DNA of 64,000 nucleotides, from assembly GCF_023502425.1 (NCBI RefSeq), contig NZ_JAMFMA010000004.1, positions 1 to 64,000 on the forward strand. Reading direction: 5' to 3'. The notes beneath the pieces were generated by a model. The model had not been told where the DNA came from. It saw only the letters and a list, made by a program, of their open reading frames with translations, and did not search any database. How positions within the stretch are numbered: the first letter of the stretch is position 1; each line of letters opens with the position of its first letter. Shown piece by piece: positions 1 to 8,174 of this stretch. Origin of the DNA: Flagellimonas spongiicola (GTDB lineage: Bacteria > Bacteroidota > Bacteroidia > Flavobacteriales > Flavobacteriaceae). The translations under genes were made by a program, and so were the position numbers.

Positions 1-33
1 CGCTAATATTTTCTCCTATTAATTGTCTTCTTT

Positions 34-61
34 ATTGGATATCTTTAAGCAAATATCCAAT
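34..61. other. Inverted repeat just upstream of the first gene
   Basis: Two perfect 9-base arms (ATTGGATAT at 34-42 and ATATCCAAT at 53-61) flank a 10-base spacer and end 8 bases before the ATG at 70. No T-tract follows, so it is a poor terminator. It may be a 5' UTR hairpin or an operator for the following membrane protein gene. Confidence 0.35.
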
Positions 62-69
62 TCAAGCGA

Positions 70-1383
70 ATGAGCAACGATCCTAAAACCAAAAAATTCA
101 AGCAATGGCTTGATATTCTTCAACAGGAAAGTTGGCAATTGGAACTGATAATTTCAGGTTTTGCAATTTATGGACTGTTCATGATTATCGAACCCATTGA
201 AATTGCGAATGTAGAGGCCCAGTATGACAACAATATGTCCCGCGTTTTTATTATGCAGGGACTCGAGATATCATGGTATATATTGACCATTAACCTTCTA
301 ATCCACGTTATATTAAGAGGCTTGTGGATTGGAGCGGTGGGCTTGCGCTATGTTTCTGGCGATATAGACTATGATGAATTAAACTATAGCTCAAAATTTA
401 GGGAACATCTTACGAAGAGAGTTGGTTCTTTCGACAATTATGTTGCAAAGTTGGAAAAGTATTGTAGCGTCATTTTTGCCGTTACTTTTTTATTGCTCTT
501 TTATTTACTTGGCTTATTGGCATTGGCATCTTTGTTTACAGTGCTAGGTATATCTGTTGATGGTGAACGATCATCAGATTTAATACGCTACTGGATTCTG
601 ATTCCTTTGATTGTGTTTTTGGGTATTGGTTCTTCACTCACGTTCATCGATTTTGTTACTCAAGGTTGGTTGAAAAAGAAGAAATGGACAACGTGGTTTT
701 ATTATCCAATCTATTGGGTATTCAAATATTTGACTTTGTCCTTTTTGTATAGGCCAATTGTCTATAATTTCTTGGATACCAAATTTGGGCGCAGACTAAG
801 CCTAGTGTTGGTGCCACTATATATAGGAGTTGCAATTATCGCGGGAACTGGTTTTAGTACCTCTAACTACTGGCATAAGGATTTAAATTCGAACACTATA
901 ATCGCCAACAAGGAGAATTATGATGATGCTGTACTAAAAAACACCAATTATGTCCGACTGGCTTCGATTCCGTCTAAAGTAATTTCTGATAACTTTTTGA
1001 ATGTCTTTGTTTTATATGGGAGTACCGTTGAAGATGATGTATTTTATTTCAACAAAGATTTAAAGCCTGATATAGATAATCGAGGCCTGTATTCCACTTT
1101 TGAGACCGGAAAGGTGCAAATAAAAAATCGAGATTCGCTTTTAAGGACATACATGTCTACTTTACAAGAAATGTATCGACTAAAAATTGATACCACCCAA
1201 TATGATTTTGAATTTGTGTATTCTTTAAATAAAAGAGAACAGGAAGGCTTTGAAACCTACTTGGATATTAGTAACCTAAATAATGGCAAACATGTCTTGG
1301 AAGTGTCCAGAAAGGATCACTCCAATGATGAAGTCTACTATAGACGTATCATACAAATCCCATTTTGGTATTATCCAGAATAG
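70..1383 (+). CDS. Hypothetical multi-pass membrane protein
   Basis: I do not recognise this 437-residue protein. The N-terminal half carries about five hydrophobic segments (roughly residues 24-43, 66-95, 130-160, 172-197 and 245-265), with a basic Lys-rich cytoplasmic-looking loop near 205-215. The last 170 residues are soluble and polar, ending in a beta-rich stretch with aromatic residues, and probably lie in the periplasm. There is no catalytic motif I can name. The ATG at 70 follows a short inverted repeat. The next gene, a secreted amidohydrolase, begins 59 bases downstream and may be co-transcribed. It could be a sensor or scaffold; no function is assigned. Confidence 0.8.
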   Translation: MSNDPKTKKFKQWLDILQQESWQLELIISGFAIYGLFMIIEPIEIANVEAQYDNNMSRVFIMQGLEISWYILTINLLIHVILRGLWIGAVGLRYVSGDIDYDELNYSSKFREHLTKRVGSFDNYVAKLEKYCSVIFAVTFLLLFYLLGLLALASLFTVLGISVDGERSSDLIRYWILIPLIVFLGIGSSLTFIDFVTQGWLKKKKWTTWFYYPIYWVFKYLTLSFLYRPIVYNFLDTKFGRRLSLVLVPLYIGVAIIAGTGFSTSNYWHKDLNSNTIIANKENYDDAVLKNTNYVRLASIPSKVISDNFLNVFVLYGSTVEDDVFYFNKDLKPDIDNRGLYSTFETGKVQIKNRDSLLRTYMSTLQEMYRLKIDTTQYDFEFVYSLNKREQEGFETYLDISNLNNGKHVLEVSRKDHSNDEVYYRRIIQIPFWYYPE

Positions 1384-1442
1384 TATTTAGTAAATACAAT
1401 CCAGCTTATTCTTTATGATTAACTTCGAGTAAACCTAAACCT

Positions 1443-2777
1443 ATGAAATCTAAATTAACCTTTCTATTTGTTTGCATGACATTGATGGTCAATGCACAAC
1501 AAGGTCAGATAAAAGCTTTAGTCGGCGGTACTTTAATTGATGGATTTGGTTCTGATCCAATTAAAAACAGTGTGATTCTTATAGAAGGCGAGCGTATAAA
1601 AGCTGTAGGTACCGTGGAGACCCTTCCAGTGCCTAAAAACGCTGAAGTGATTAGTACAGAAGGAATGAGTGTCTTGCCAGGTTTGTGGGATATGCATGTG
1701 CATACCATGATTAATGGACATGCTGATTATGCCTATTGGGATAAAACGTATCCACCTTTATTTGAAGATGTGATAATGCCATCATCCGCACATCAGCTAC
1801 TAATGGCTGGGGTTACCAGCGCTAGGGACCTTGGTGCACCGTTAAAAGAGAGTATTTCTGTTCGGGATCGCATAAATAATGGCGAGATACCTGGCGCTAC
1901 TTTATATGTCTCGGGCCCTTTTGTCCAACATGAGCCATATCCTGGGACCGAGGATTTTAGATGGGGTGTTGATAGTCCTGAGGATGGACGTCGGAAAATT
2001 AGAAAATTAGCGAACGCAGGAGTAGATGTGATCAAGCTTATTGATCATGATCAAATGACTATGGATGAGCTTAGGGCCATAGTAGATGAAGCGCATAAGC
2101 ATAATTTGAAGGTAGTGGCTCATGGCCACAGGCCTGAGGAGATCCGAAGAGGAATTGAAGTAGGTGTGGATTGCTTTGAACATACAGGATTATCCTCTGC
2201 CCCAAGGTATCCGGATGATGTTATGGAAATGATCAAAGAGCGAACTGCCCAAATGAACAAAGGCCCATTATTCTGGTGTCCTACTGTGGAGGGCTTATAC
2301 AATTATGAATATGTAAGGGATAATCGTGAGAAGTTGGACAACGATTCATGGCATTTGGGTCTACCGGATAGTGTGATCACAGATATCAAAAACAGTATTA
2401 AACATCCAGATCGCTTACCCTATTTCCAATTGACACCTTCGCGAAAACCGACGTTAAAAACGAAAATCCAGCAACTTTTGGATGCTGGTGTAGTATTGTT
2501 GGTAGGGACTGATAGCGGAATACCCATGAAGTTTCATAGTCAATCCACTTGGAATGAACTTGATGTCTGGGTAAATGAATTTGGAATAGATCCAATGTAT
2601 GCAATTCGAGGTGCTACCTATTGGCCGGCATTGTGGATGGGTGTTGCAGATGATGTTGGAACCATAACCCCGGGGAAATATGCAGATATTATTGCGGTGG
2701 ATGGTGATGTTCTTCGATACATCAGTTTGTTGCAGGATGTGGACATGATCTTTAAGCACGGTAAGCAATACAAGTAA
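1443..2777 (+). CDS. Secreted amidohydrolase (imidazolonepropionase/prolidase-like)
   Basis: A 444-residue amidohydrolase-superfamily metalloenzyme, predicted to hydrolyse a C-N bond in a cyclic amide or dipeptide. A Sec signal peptide covers residues 1-18, ending after the Ala-Gln at 18-19. The metal-binding scheme is complete: H-V-H near residues 84-86, a Lys in VIKL near 197 (likely carboxylated bridging ligand), His in AHGH near 227, His in FEHTG near 247 and Asp in VGTDSG near 356. The C-terminal PGKYADIIAVDGD segment is the typical beta-sandwich return. The closest described relatives are secreted Xaa-Pro dipeptidase-like amidohydrolases; the substrate cannot be read from sequence. The next gene starts 3 bases after the stop. 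Confidence 0.9.
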   Translation: MKSKLTFLFVCMTLMVNAQQGQIKALVGGTLIDGFGSDPIKNSVILIEGERIKAVGTVETLPVPKNAEVISTEGMSVLPGLWDMHVHTMINGHADYAYWDKTYPPLFEDVIMPSSAHQLLMAGVTSARDLGAPLKESISVRDRINNGEIPGATLYVSGPFVQHEPYPGTEDFRWGVDSPEDGRRKIRKLANAGVDVIKLIDHDQMTMDELRAIVDEAHKHNLKVVAHGHRPEEIRRGIEVGVDCFEHTGLSSAPRYPDDVMEMIKERTAQMNKGPLFWCPTVEGLYNYEYVRDNREKLDNDSWHLGLPDSVITDIKNSIKHPDRLPYFQLTPSRKPTLKTKIQQLLDAGVVLLVGTDSGIPMKFHSQSTWNELDVWVNEFGIDPMYAIRGATYWPALWMGVADDVGTITPGKYADIIAVDGDVLRYISLLQDVDMIFKHGKQYK

Positions 2778-2780
2778 TCT

Positions 2781-3416
2781 TTGGATTCAGAAGAACGATT
2801 GTTGGTCTTAGAGGAAAAATGGAATGCGTATTCGCATGGTCTTGGAGTACTATTAGGTGTTATTGGCCTGATTGTTTTCCTTAATCAAGACCTAAAATTC
2901 AATTATGGTCTTACCAGTATTTTGGTTTACAGTATTTCCGTGTTACTCTTGTTTTCTGCCTCTACTGTTTATCATGCCGTGCACGGACCTGAATTGAAAT
3001 CCAGATTCAGGATATTGGACCATATCAGTATCTACTACTTAATTGCAGGTACCTACACACCTGTTTGTTTACTGGTATTGGAACCTTCAAAAGGCTGGTT
3101 GCTGATATATCTGGTTTGGGGTATCGCTATATTTGGAACCTTCTTAAAGTTTTTCTTCACCGGTAGATTTGAGAAGCTTTCATTACTGCTTTATGCCGTT
3201 ATGGGCTATTTGGTGGTTTTGGATTATGTTTACTTATCTAAAAATCTTTCCGATGATGGACTGCTCTTGATGGGATTAGGGGGAGCGTTTTATACGATGG
3301 GTATATTCTTTTATGCCATGAAACGAATTCATTTTAATCATTTTATTTGGCACCTATTTGTACTAGGCGGAGCAATTAGTCATTGGTTTATGATATATCT
3401 TATAATCAAGTCTTAG
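2781..3416 (+). CDS. Hemolysin III family / TrhA-like membrane protein
   Basis: A 211-residue seven-helix membrane protein of the HlyIII/PAQR superfamily. It shows the family signature: E-x-N-x-x-S-H near residues 12-18, S-x-x-Y-H near 60, and a C-terminal H-x3-H-x6-SH cluster (HFIWH...ISHW) near 187-202. In eukaryotic PAQR proteins these residues bind zinc in an intramembrane hydrolase site. The bacterial role is linked to membrane lipid homeostasis; the name hemolysin is historical. The start is a TTG directly after the amidohydrolase stop (TAATCTTTG), because no ATG is available before the conserved N-terminus. Translational coupling with the upstream gene is therefore likely. Confidence 0.9.
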   Translation: MDSEERLLVLEEKWNAYSHGLGVLLGVIGLIVFLNQDLKFNYGLTSILVYSISVLLLFSASTVYHAVHGPELKSRFRILDHISIYYLIAGTYTPVCLLVLEPSKGWLLIYLVWGIAIFGTFLKFFFTGRFEKLSLLLYAVMGYLVVLDYVYLSKNLSDDGLLLMGLGGAFYTMGIFFYAMKRIHFNHFIWHLFVLGGAISHWFMIYLIIKS

Positions 3417-3429
3417 GATTCTAGAACAA

Positions 3430-3461
3430 AAGAGAGGCAAGCTATTAAGCTTGCCCCTTTT
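3430..3461. terminator. Bidirectional terminator between convergent genes
   Basis: A GGCAAGCT-ATTA-AGCTTGCC hairpin (8 perfect pairs) is extended by A-rich and T-rich arms: CAAAAGAGA on the left and CCTTTT on the right. It lies between the HlyIII-like gene ending at 3416 and the minus-strand lipoprotein ending at 3496, so it can serve both. Confidence 0.75.
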
Positions 3462-3495
3462 AAAATGTTCTAATAAAGTAATAAAAAAAATCTGC

Positions 3496-4671
3496 CTAAA
3501 AGGCGTAAGCTGGAATGAAAACCAGGCCATTGTATTGTACTTCCGATGAGGATTCAAACTTTACAATTTCTGTCATTTCGTTGGTCTCCAAATCTATTTC
3601 TGATAGATGAATGTCACCATCGGCATCATTAAAACAGGTAGCATAAATTTTACCTGTTCTATCTTTCACCAAGTTTCTAATATAGATATCTGAATTACTC
3701 TCAACACCGGTAAAATCAACGAGAGTCAATTCGATCGCTTCAGTTATCTCTGCATTTAAATTTGCTTTAAAAAGATTTGCCGGATTAACCGCGCCATTTC
3801 CAACAATTAGTTCATTATTTGTATTCCCATAGACCAAACCTAGGCCACAACAAATGGTATTATCGCCTGAAAACAGTTTCGGTTCAGAATATGTTCCCGA
3901 AGTATCAAATTCTAGAAGCGCTTGCCCATTTCCTTGGCCTTGGGAAATAGTGGCCAATATGGTGTTTTCAGGTGTAACTATAAGGTCTGCAATGCCTGCC
4001 CAATCATCTTCTGCGTTTGCATTGATAACCGTTGCTTGTTTAGTTTTAGGATTCACAATGTGCAATTTCGACTTGGTTTGGGAAAATTTTGAGGTAGAAA
4101 TATAGATTTGATGGTCATTATAGTTGTATACTACACCCCGAATTCTCTCAAGACCAACCTCACCTTCCAATATTGTGAATGAAGGTGTCATTCCGCCATC
4201 AGTTAGATCTACGATTGAAAATTGCCCTGAATGGCGGTTCACGACCAATAGCTCCACCTTGTCTTCCACGGCAACATTAATTACAGGATTGGCTTGTTTC
4301 ACCACAAATTTGGCTAGGGCATTTTCGGCATCTGCTGGTACTGGAGTTGAATTGGACCAATCAAAATAAAAATCATCTTCGCCAATATCTTTAGATCCAT
4401 TATTGATTTTAATCCAGAGTTCGTCACCCGTGGACATGTCTTGGGGTTGCTCGGAAGAGTAAGATTCACCATTGTCAATTGAATACATTAAACTCAAGGC
4501 CTCAGGCGCAGTATATTCATTATCATTGATAGTGGCTGAGGCAATGTTGTAAAATGTTTCGGTAGGTGTATCATCATCTGTAGGAGTTGGGGATTCGTCT
4601 TTACCGCAATTCAATAGGGATAGACCAAGTCCGATAACCAGTGTGTGAAGGGCAATTCTTTGAATTTTCAT
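3496..4671 (-). CDS. Lipoprotein with beta-propeller-like repeats, unknown function
   Basis: A 391-residue predicted lipoprotein. The signal peptide ends in the lipobox LLNC with Cys22, followed by GKDES and an acidic Thr/Asp/Pro linker, the kind of context linked to surface export in Bacteroidota. From about residue 130 onward it alternates strand-rich units (LLVVNRHSGQFSIVDL, QIYISTSKF, LLEFDTSGTY, GKIYATCFNDADG, LSEIDLETNEM) that resemble YVTN/SMP-30-type propeller blades. It has no recognisable catalytic residues. The gene is monocistronic, separated from the ZIP gene by 127 bases. A binding or sensing role at the cell surface is an inference only. Confidence 0.8.
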   Translation of the reverse strand: MKIQRIALHTLVIGLGLSLLNCGKDESPTPTDDDTPTETFYNIASATINDNEYTAPEALSLMYSIDNGESYSSEQPQDMSTGDELWIKINNGSKDIGEDDFYFDWSNSTPVPADAENALAKFVVKQANPVINVAVEDKVELLVVNRHSGQFSIVDLTDGGMTPSFTILEGEVGLERIRGVVYNYNDHQIYISTSKFSQTKSKLHIVNPKTKQATVINANAEDDWAGIADLIVTPENTILATISQGQGNGQALLEFDTSGTYSEPKLFSGDNTICCGLGLVYGNTNNELIVGNGAVNPANLFKANLNAEITEAIELTLVDFTGVESNSDIYIRNLVKDRTGKIYATCFNDADGDIHLSEIDLETNEMTEIVKFESSSEVQYNGLVFIPAYAF

Positions 4672-4798
4672 TGTATTAAGGTTTACGGGTTATGCAGCGA
4701 AAGTAGATGCACAATCCGTACTCATTTTACCCTAATGGATAGAACCCCGATATGAATTGATGAATGCGCCTTTTGAGTTGACGGAAGATGTTTAGCTA

Positions 4799-5488
4799 TC
4801 AGAGAAAATAGGCCAAACCAACGCCCAAAATAATGACAATCAATTTTCGAAGGTTAAAGGAATGTCCTTGCGAACTTTCAAAAAGGATGATCGTCGAAAT
4901 ATGAAGAAATACGCCGATGGCAAGTGCAGTCAAATATTGGCCATGTTCACTTAACCACTGGGAGTTGTTCGCTAACAAGCTGCCTAAAGGTGTCATTAGG
5001 GAGAAAGCAATCATAAAGAACAACTTAAGCCCATAGACCATGTTTGAGTTCAGCACAAATATGCCCAAAACTATGGCCACAGGTAACTTATGGATTACTA
5101 TACCATATAAAATAGGTTCGTTGCCATGTATTGGTGTACCTTCAATCAAAGCATGGATGGATAAGCTCAAAAACAAGAGTATTGGAAATTTCCTGTCTGC
5201 CAAATCCAAATGTAAATGCCCATGCTCTGCTCCTTTGGAGAAAAATTCCAAGAAAATCTGTAACAATATTCCAGCTAAAATAAATACGGCAATGGTGCGC
5301 GAATCATGGTGCTCGTAAACCTCAGGTAACAGTTCAAAAAATGTTAGTGCCAATAAGAACGCTCCACTAAAAGCCAATAATAATCGAACATGGTTTTTAT
5401 TCTTGGGCTTGGCCAACCATACAAATAAGAATCCTGCCCAAACAGCTAGAATGGGAATGAGATACACAAAATACACTGGGATTTGCAT
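4799..5488 (-). CDS. ZIP family metal transporter
   Basis: A 229-residue inner-membrane transporter of the ZIP family, which moves Zn2+ or other divalent metals into the cytoplasm. Seven or eight hydrophobic helices are visible. The helix-4 motif is present as H-A-L-I-E-G (near residue 113). The helix-5 motif reads H-K-L-P-V-A-I, so the Glu normally found in HExPE/QDxPE is Val here. His-rich character in the cytoplasmic loop is modest (EHGHLHLD near 90). The start codon at 5488 lies only 55 bases from the divergent methyltransferase ATG, so the promoters must overlap. Metal specificity cannot be judged. Confidence 0.88.
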   Translation of the reverse strand: MQIPVYFVYLIPILAVWAGFLFVWLAKPKNKNHVRLLLAFSGAFLLALTFFELLPEVYEHHDSRTIAVFILAGILLQIFLEFFSKGAEHGHLHLDLADRKFPILLFLSLSIHALIEGTPIHGNEPILYGIVIHKLPVAIVLGIFVLNSNMVYGLKLFFMIAFSLMTPLGSLLANNSQWLSEHGQYLTALAIGVFLHISTIILFESSQGHSFNLRKLIVIILGVGLAYFL

Positions 5489-5516
5489 GGTAAATTTTAA
5501 GGGCGTAAAAATAGCC

Positions 5517-5524
5517 TATTTTTG
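5517..5524 (+). promoter_or_regulatory. Bacteroidota -7 promoter element for the THUMP methyltransferase
   Basis: TATTTTTG matches the flavobacterial TAnnTTTG -7 consensus and lies 19 bases before the ATG at 5544. It falls in the short divergent spacer shared with the ZIP gene. No convincing -33 TTTG is seen; the best candidate is TTTTA at about 5494. Confidence 0.6.
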
Positions 5525-5543
5525 CCGAAACACATTTTCCGAT

Positions 5544-6701
5544 ATGGCAGGAAATTATAGGATGTTGGCCAAGACCTTATTTGGATTTGAACCCTTGTTG
5601 GCCAAAGAATTACGAAATTTAGGTGCAGGAAACGTCCAAGAGGGCGTGAGAAATGTATCTTTTGACGGGGATTTAGGTTTTATGTACAAGGCGAACCTCT
5701 GTTTACGAACAGCACTGAAAATCATGAAGCCAATCTCACGTTTTAAGGTTTCACATGAAAAGGAGTTGTATCGGAATGTATATGCCATTGATTGGCCGCA
5801 GCTTTTTGGCAAGGACAAGACTTTTGCCATTGATACCACAATGAGTTCAGATGTTTTCCGAAACTCCATGTTTGTTTCCCAGCGTGCCAAGGATGCCATT
5901 GTGGATAAGTTTAGGGAGGTCACCCGTGAACGTCCCAATGTAGACTCGCATGACCCGGATGTACGTATCAATATCCATTTATACCGAAACAATTGTACAG
6001 TTTCCTTGGATAGTTCAGGTACATCATTGCATCAAAGGGGGTATAGAATTACTACAAATATTGCTCCAATCAATGAGGTGCTGGCCGCTGGTTTGATCAT
6101 GCACAGTGGGTGGGATGGTCAGACCGACTTTTTAGACCCTATGTGTGGTAGTGGAACTATTTTGATTGAAGCTGGGATGATTGCTTGCAATATTCCGGCG
6201 AATATCAATCGAGAATCTTATGCTTTTATGCGTTGGAACGATTATGATGCGGAGCTACACGAAAAAATCGTAAATGCCAGTTTGAACAAAACAAGAGAGT
6301 TCCATCATAAAATCATTGGCTATGACAAGGCTCCCTCTGCTGTACGTAAAGCCCAAGAAAATGTGGAGATTGCCAATCTTGAAGATTACATTTCCATAGA
6401 GCGAAAAGATTTTTTCAGAACAGAAAAACCTGTGGATTCCAAATTGCACATGGTTTTCAATCCACCTTACGGAGAGCGACTCCAAATAGACCCGGAGGTA
6501 TTTTATGGCAAAATAGGAGACACTTTAAAGCAGGCGTATCCAGGTACGGATGCTTGGTTGATAAGTTCAAATTTGGACGCCTTGAAGCATGTGGGCTTAA
6601 AAACTTCAAGACGCATTAAGGTATTTAACGGAAAGTTGGAATCCAGATTGGTGATGTATGAGATGTATGCAGGAAGTAAGAAAGGAAACACAGGGGCTTA
6701 A
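5544..6701 (+). CDS. THUMP-domain class I SAM-dependent RNA methyltransferase (RlmL N-terminal type)
   Basis: A 385-residue enzyme predicted to methylate the exocyclic N2 of a guanosine in 23S rRNA, as the N-terminal half of E. coli RlmL does at G2445. A THUMP RNA-binding domain spans roughly residues 45-155. The Rossmann methyltransferase domain follows, with the SAM-binding D-P-M-C-G-S-G-T loop at about 198 and the catalytic N-P-P-Y-G at about 306. The fused second methyltransferase domain of gammaproteobacterial RlmL is absent, as is usual in this phylum. I chose the ATG at 5544, where the conserved start MAGNYRMLAKT begins; an upstream in-frame TTG at 5403 would overlap the divergent ZIP gene. 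Confidence 0.9.
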   Translation: MAGNYRMLAKTLFGFEPLLAKELRNLGAGNVQEGVRNVSFDGDLGFMYKANLCLRTALKIMKPISRFKVSHEKELYRNVYAIDWPQLFGKDKTFAIDTTMSSDVFRNSMFVSQRAKDAIVDKFREVTRERPNVDSHDPDVRINIHLYRNNCTVSLDSSGTSLHQRGYRITTNIAPINEVLAAGLIMHSGWDGQTDFLDPMCGSGTILIEAGMIACNIPANINRESYAFMRWNDYDAELHEKIVNASLNKTREFHHKIIGYDKAPSAVRKAQENVEIANLEDYISIERKDFFRTEKPVDSKLHMVFNPPYGERLQIDPEVFYGKIGDTLKQAYPGTDAWLISSNLDALKHVGLKTSRRIKVFNGKLESRLVMYEMYAGSKKGNTGA

Positions 6702-6763
6702 TTACATTAATTTTTTATTGATGTGAAATCAATTAACTTTATAAGTCTCAAATTTGAAGCGAT

Positions 6764-6997
6764 ATGTCCAAAAAAAGCAAGTTGAAAAAGGAATTGAAGA
6801 AAGCCAAAAAAGAAGTTTCTAAACAGAAGAAGAAGGCTAAAAAAGCTCTGAAACTTGTGAAGGCTTATAAAAAACAAAACGTGAAGAAAAAAGCCATTCA
6901 AAAAGCTGCCAAATTAGCTAAGCTTCAAAAAAAGGAAGTGAAAAAGGCAGAGAAAAAGGCAAATCTGGCTAAGAAGGCATTGAAGAAAGTGGCCTAG
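6764..6997 (+). CDS. Small lysine-rich basic protein
   Basis: A 77-residue protein in which 35 residues are Lys, with no Arg, Trp, Phe, Cys or His. Lys pairs repeat every 3-4 residues between Ala, Leu and Glu, which predicts one long amphipathic helix with a highly positive face. This resembles the C-terminal tail of histone H1 and bacterial H1-like proteins, so nucleic-acid binding or condensation is the natural inference, but no family motif proves it. The ATG at 6764 sits 62 bases after the methyltransferase gene. The gene ends in tandem stops (TAG TAA) and is followed by a terminator, which argues that it is a genuinely expressed gene and not a low-complexity accident. Confidence 0.75.
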   Translation: MSKKSKLKKELKKAKKEVSKQKKKAKKALKLVKAYKKQNVKKKAIQKAAKLAKLQKKEVKKAEKKANLAKKALKKVA

Positions 6998-7017
6998 TAA
7001 AGCTACTTAAAAGAAAT

Positions 7018-7040
7018 GGGGCACTGAAGCTCCTTTTTTT
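7018..7040 (+). terminator. Rho-independent terminator after the lysine-rich gene
   Basis: A GGGGC-ACTGAA-GCTCC hairpin (five pairs, one G-T wobble) is followed directly by seven T residues. It ends the plus-strand unit just before the convergent VOC gene. Confidence 0.75.
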
Positions 7041-7053
7041 CTGTTTTTAAAAT

Positions 7054-7395
7054 TTATTTATCTGACCAAATTGCAAGTTCATTTCCGGAAGGATCTTTAA
7101 AATGAAACCTGCGACCACCAGGGAATGAAAAAATCTCTTTTACAATTGCACCACCTGCGTTTTCTATCTCTTGTTGAATGTGTTCCAGATCTTCATGATA
7201 AAGTACCACCAAAGCACCTTGGCTAATTTGTGCTTCGGTAAGTTCAAATCCACCTTGTAGACCACTATTGGAAAATGCAGTATATGTTGGGCCATAGTCT
7301 GTAAAGTCCCATCCAAATATCTTGGAATAAAACGCCTTGATCTTTTGAAGATCATGAGCTTTGAATTCAACGTAATCAATGTGTGAATTTTGCAT
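7054..7395 (-). CDS. VOC (glyoxalase/bleomycin resistance-type) family protein
   Basis: A 113-residue single-module vicinal-oxygen-chelate protein. The N-terminal beta-alpha-beta unit (DYVEFKAHDLQKIKAFYSK), the central GGFEL strand and the C-terminal FKDPSGNELAIWS are typical of the fold. The last Glu is the usual metal-ligand position, while the other ligands are not clearly conserved. Members include glyoxalases, dioxygenases and antibiotic-binding proteins, and the substrate cannot be inferred. It lies 8 bases after the stop of the DUF6048 gene, so it is probably at the end of the minus-strand unit that begins at rlmD. Confidence 0.88.
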   Translation of the reverse strand: MQNSHIDYVEFKAHDLQKIKAFYSKIFGWDFTDYGPTYTAFSNSGLQGGFELTEAQISQGALVVLYHEDLEHIQQEIENAGGAIVKEIFSFPGGRRFHFKDPSGNELAIWSDK

Positions 7396-7403
7396 TGTCT
7401 AAA

Positions 7404-8174
7404 TTATTGGTTATCTGGTGTAGGAGGAGTTTCTTTCTTCTTTCTGGATTTTTTGTAGAACGGAATCATGTACGATAAGGTGTAATTGTAGCTAACTCCA
7501 AAATTACTGCCATCGGTCACTCGGTTGAATCCAGGTATCCATAGGTTTGGGAACCTTTCACTTTCGGAATTCGTTACCAAAAAGCCCAAACGCGCGCTCA
7601 TTCCCACATAAATATTGGCAAAAAGCTCTGCCTTGATTCCTATCACCATTTCCAACCAAGAAGCACTCAATCCACTGAATTCTTCCGGTGCATTCACCCC
7701 AGGGAAGAAATCATCTGGATTAAAGAATCGGTTGCTATCAAAAACTTTATAATCGTTAAGTGTTTGACTAAAAGTTGCATACGAATATCTACCGCCAATA
7801 ATGATGGCATTGCGCATTCCGAACCAGTTTTCATAGGTATTAAGGTCAACCCCTAGCTTTAAATAGCTTCCTTTGGAAGTGTAATTATAAAGCGGCGTGT
7901 TGCCCAAGTCTTCAAAGATTGTTTTTTCTTCGTTACCAAGTTCTCCGGCCAAATAGAGTTTTTCCGTTAAACGAAAATCGCCCACGACTTCAAACCCTGT
8001 ATAATCCTCATCAATAAATGAAAACACCAATCTATTAAGGTCTGCACCTATGCGCAAACCGTATTGTTCTTTATAGGCTACTGTATCTTTTTGCTGAAGA
8101 TCAATAGGTTCGCTTTGTGAAATTCCCATTAACGGGAAGCACAAGAAAAAAAGGCTAATGAAATATTTTGACAT
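7404..8174 (-). CDS. DUF6048 family outer-membrane beta-barrel-like protein
   Basis: A 256-residue exported protein of unknown function. The signal peptide (MSKYFISLFFLCFPLMG, cleaved near ISQS) is followed by alternating strands (LRIGADLNRLVFSF, LYLAGELGNE, YLKLGVDLNTY, IIIGGRYSYATF, IYVGMSARLGF) that suggest a small beta-barrel. The C-terminus is a Lys/Pro tail. I take the ATG at 8174, which overlaps the end of the DUF6452 gene by 20 bases; an upstream TTG at 8195 would lengthen the overlap and spoil the signal peptide. The rlmD-DUF6452-DUF6048 order is a recurrent arrangement in Flavobacteriaceae, which supports the family call; this comes from memory, not from a search. Confidence 0.8.
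   Translation of the reverse strand: MSKYFISLFFLCFPLMGISQSEPIDLQQKDTVAYKEQYGLRIGADLNRLVFSFIDEDYTGFEVVGDFRLTEKLYLAGELGNEEKTIFEDLGNTPLYNYTSKGSYLKLGVDLNTYENWFGMRNAIIIGGRYSYATFSQTLNDYKVFDSNRFFNPDDFFPGVNAPEEFSGLSASWLEMVIGIKAELFANIYVGMSARLGFLVTNSESERFPNLWIPGFNRVTDGSNFGVSYNYTLSYMIPFYKKSRKKKETPPTPDNQ

Noticed and set aside
2454-2768. 104-codon frame on the minus strand within the amidohydrolase gene
   Set aside because: Shadow of the highly conserved amidohydrolase frame on the plus strand; no plausible protein features.
2781-3416. Cytolytic toxin implied by the hemolysin III label
   Set aside because: The sequence is a seven-helix PAQR/HlyIII membrane protein. Haemolysis is not a supported function for this family in non-pathogens.
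5040-5318. 92-codon plus-strand frame inside the ZIP gene
   Set aside because: It is antisense to the transmembrane helices of the ZIP gene and has no protein-like features.
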